Positions 62,705 to 64,000 of a stretch of DNA of 64,000 nucleotides are shown here, piece by piece. Position 1 is the first letter of the stretch. Each line of letters begins with the position of its first letter. Position numbers and translations under genes: made by a program. The notes below the pieces were generated by a model that saw only the letters and a program-made list of their open reading frames with translations, searched no databases and was not told where the DNA came from. Source of the stretch: Tethya wilhelma (lineage: Eukaryota; Porifera; Demospongiae; Tethyida; Tethyidae); contig CAXIPT010000001.1 of the NCBI GenBank assembly GCA_964030475.1, forward strand, positions 17,943,178-18,007,177, given 5' to 3'.

Positions 62705-64000
62705 TCAGTATAAATATATTATGCAGCTCCCAATTGATTTTGAAAATAACCAGTGTCTCTTGAGGATGAGGTAGTCAGTCCCCGCTATGAGGTAATGCAG
62801 TAGGAAGTAGAAGGCAGTCAGTATGAGATAGTACCACCAGTAGAAGGAGGAGGTGGAGAAGGAATAGACTAGCCAACAGAAAAAGAGAGTCCAAAATACA
62901 AGATTGGTTTTCATTTGTCCACGAGGCTCGGCCAGTTCAGCAGGCAGCATGTATCTTGAGTTGAACAGTTTCTTTTCGTAGAACTCCTTCAGCTGAGCTT
63001 CTTTCTCCCTCCAGCAGCCCTGGAGCCACTCACTGAGAGCCTCCTCGCCCTGAGGCAGCTCTGAGAAGGACCTCTGTTCAGCAAAGAAGTGGATCTCCCT
63101 CGGCAGTCTCCCGGCAGCTAGGTCCCTCTCATTCTGAGGCATGCCCCCTCCAATGTAGCCGACTGACATGTTGACTATAGTGGGAGTCACCTTTGACCTT
63201 CTCATCTCTTGCACACACAGCACAAAGCCTTTTGTCTTTGGGTGAAGAACATAGTCGTACATTTGAAGACCCCTTTCTTTGGAGAATTTTTTACTTTTCT
63301 CTTTATTAGAAGGAGAGAGGTCAGTGCCCTCAGGGAACAGGAGTAGCTGCAGGGGGTAGTTGATGGAGGTGAAGTAGTGAAGGTTGTCTATGATGTTCTG
63401 TTTGTCCTTCTGCCACTCTCGGGAGAGAAACAGAAAATTACCAGCTTGCATCGCCCAACCTGCATGATGTATAATTATGGTATGTGTGTGTGTGTGTGTG
63501 TGTGTGTCATAACGTACGTATATAGAAACTGAAACAGTATGTTCTACAGCTGTCATGTTGTGTTGTGTTGTGTGAAATCCTTGTGATGCCATATTGAAAA
63601 CATGACACATATTTCACATCGACTCTCACTCAATATCTTGTACTTTCCCTGTTCACTCACCAAAGAATGGTACTTTCTTGAGAGCCTTCTTCAAAATGAT
63701 CTTATGGCTGGTGAGGTCACCCATTCTAATTAAGTAACACCATAGGAACATCCAATCAAACCGTGTGCGATGGTTAAGAATAATGAGGCACGGCCCCTTG
63801 AGTGGCTTCAGATCCCCACATATTCTCACCTTCACCCCCAGGACCACTTCTGGAGAGTGAGCACATGTGAAGGTGAAGGGTTAGTTAAATTACATGTGCA
63901 CCATATGCCTGATACGAGTGAGAATACAAGACAAAACGTGTTGAACTTGAACTAATTAGTAGGTTTTCGAACTTACCAAGTAATGCCTTGTGATGTTGTT
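62705..64000 (-). CDS. LCLAT1: LCLAT1-like acyltransferase, copy 2 (5' end beyond the window)
   Basis: Minus-strand exons inside the window: 63985-63976 (10-nt micro-exon), 63849-63661 and 63459-62705. Exon 1 lies past 64000. The NHRTRFDWMFLW and FPEGTD motifs are intact, and the protein is nearly identical to copy 1 with scattered substitutions (for example SPFNKEK/SPSNKEK, LCMQEMRR/LCVQEMRR). Introns also align, including the (GT)n tract. Identity stops just after LKRHWLF: copy 1 ends HNN, while copy 2 ends SKSIGSCIIYLY from unrelated downstream DNA (breakpoint near 62750). It is either a functional recent paralogue with a new tail or an uncollapsed allele in the assembly. Confidence 0.85.

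Overview
The window is animal nuclear DNA. Most genes are split by short introns (about 60 to 300 bp) with GT..AG borders, and several are conserved metazoan genes: a CCDC170-like protein, NPC2, claspin, a PDZRN/LNX-type RING-PDZ protein, PPP4R2, eIF5, a SCYL1-like tail and LCLAT1. Compact genes, many miniature inverted-repeat elements, (GT)n/(GA)n microsatellites and a TPR-CHAT-NACHT/NB-ARC-like protein suggest an early-branching animal. A demosponge is my best guess, but this is an inference. Single Ns and one 45-bp N run (35853-35897) show a draft assembly. Exon borders below were read by eye and checked for reading-frame continuity.

Layout. 1-3137 (+): 3' part of a CCDC170-like coiled-coil gene. 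3317-4012 (+): NPC2, followed by a truncated NPC2 paralogue (4298-4553). 5319-12379 (-): claspin, 14 exons. It sits head to head with a RING + two-PDZ gene (12756-20231, +). About 5 kb of non-coding, repeat-bearing DNA follows. 25151-29467 (-): PPP4R2, head to head and only 194 bp from a small hydroxyacyl-CoA-dehydrogenase-like gene (29662-30866, +).

31-47 kb is an accessory-looking island with few or no introns: a 599-aa orphan with three copies of a WWFVVRG-containing domain (31162-32961, -), a 614-aa-class orphan (38019-39854, +), a 1,686-aa TPR-CHAT protein with a degenerate nucleotide-binding module (40366-45555, +), and a decayed caspase-like fragment without catalytic residues (46537-47230, +). 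Repeats and a pogo-like element lie between them. The mix of a CHAT protease, a STAND-like module and a caspase fold suggests innate immunity or cell death, but no direct evidence of function is visible.

47.5-55.8 kb returns to conserved genes: the C-terminal exons of a SCYL1-like gene without its kinase domain, a LigB-type dioxygenase-fold protein (-), eIF5 (+, 10 exons) and LCLAT1 (-, with a 10-nt micro-exon). 55.8-62.7 kb is almost pure repeat, with an inverted array of about 126-bp units and several inverted-repeat elements. 62.7-64 kb holds a second, near-identical LCLAT1 copy that runs off the window. It is either a recent duplication or an uncollapsed allele.
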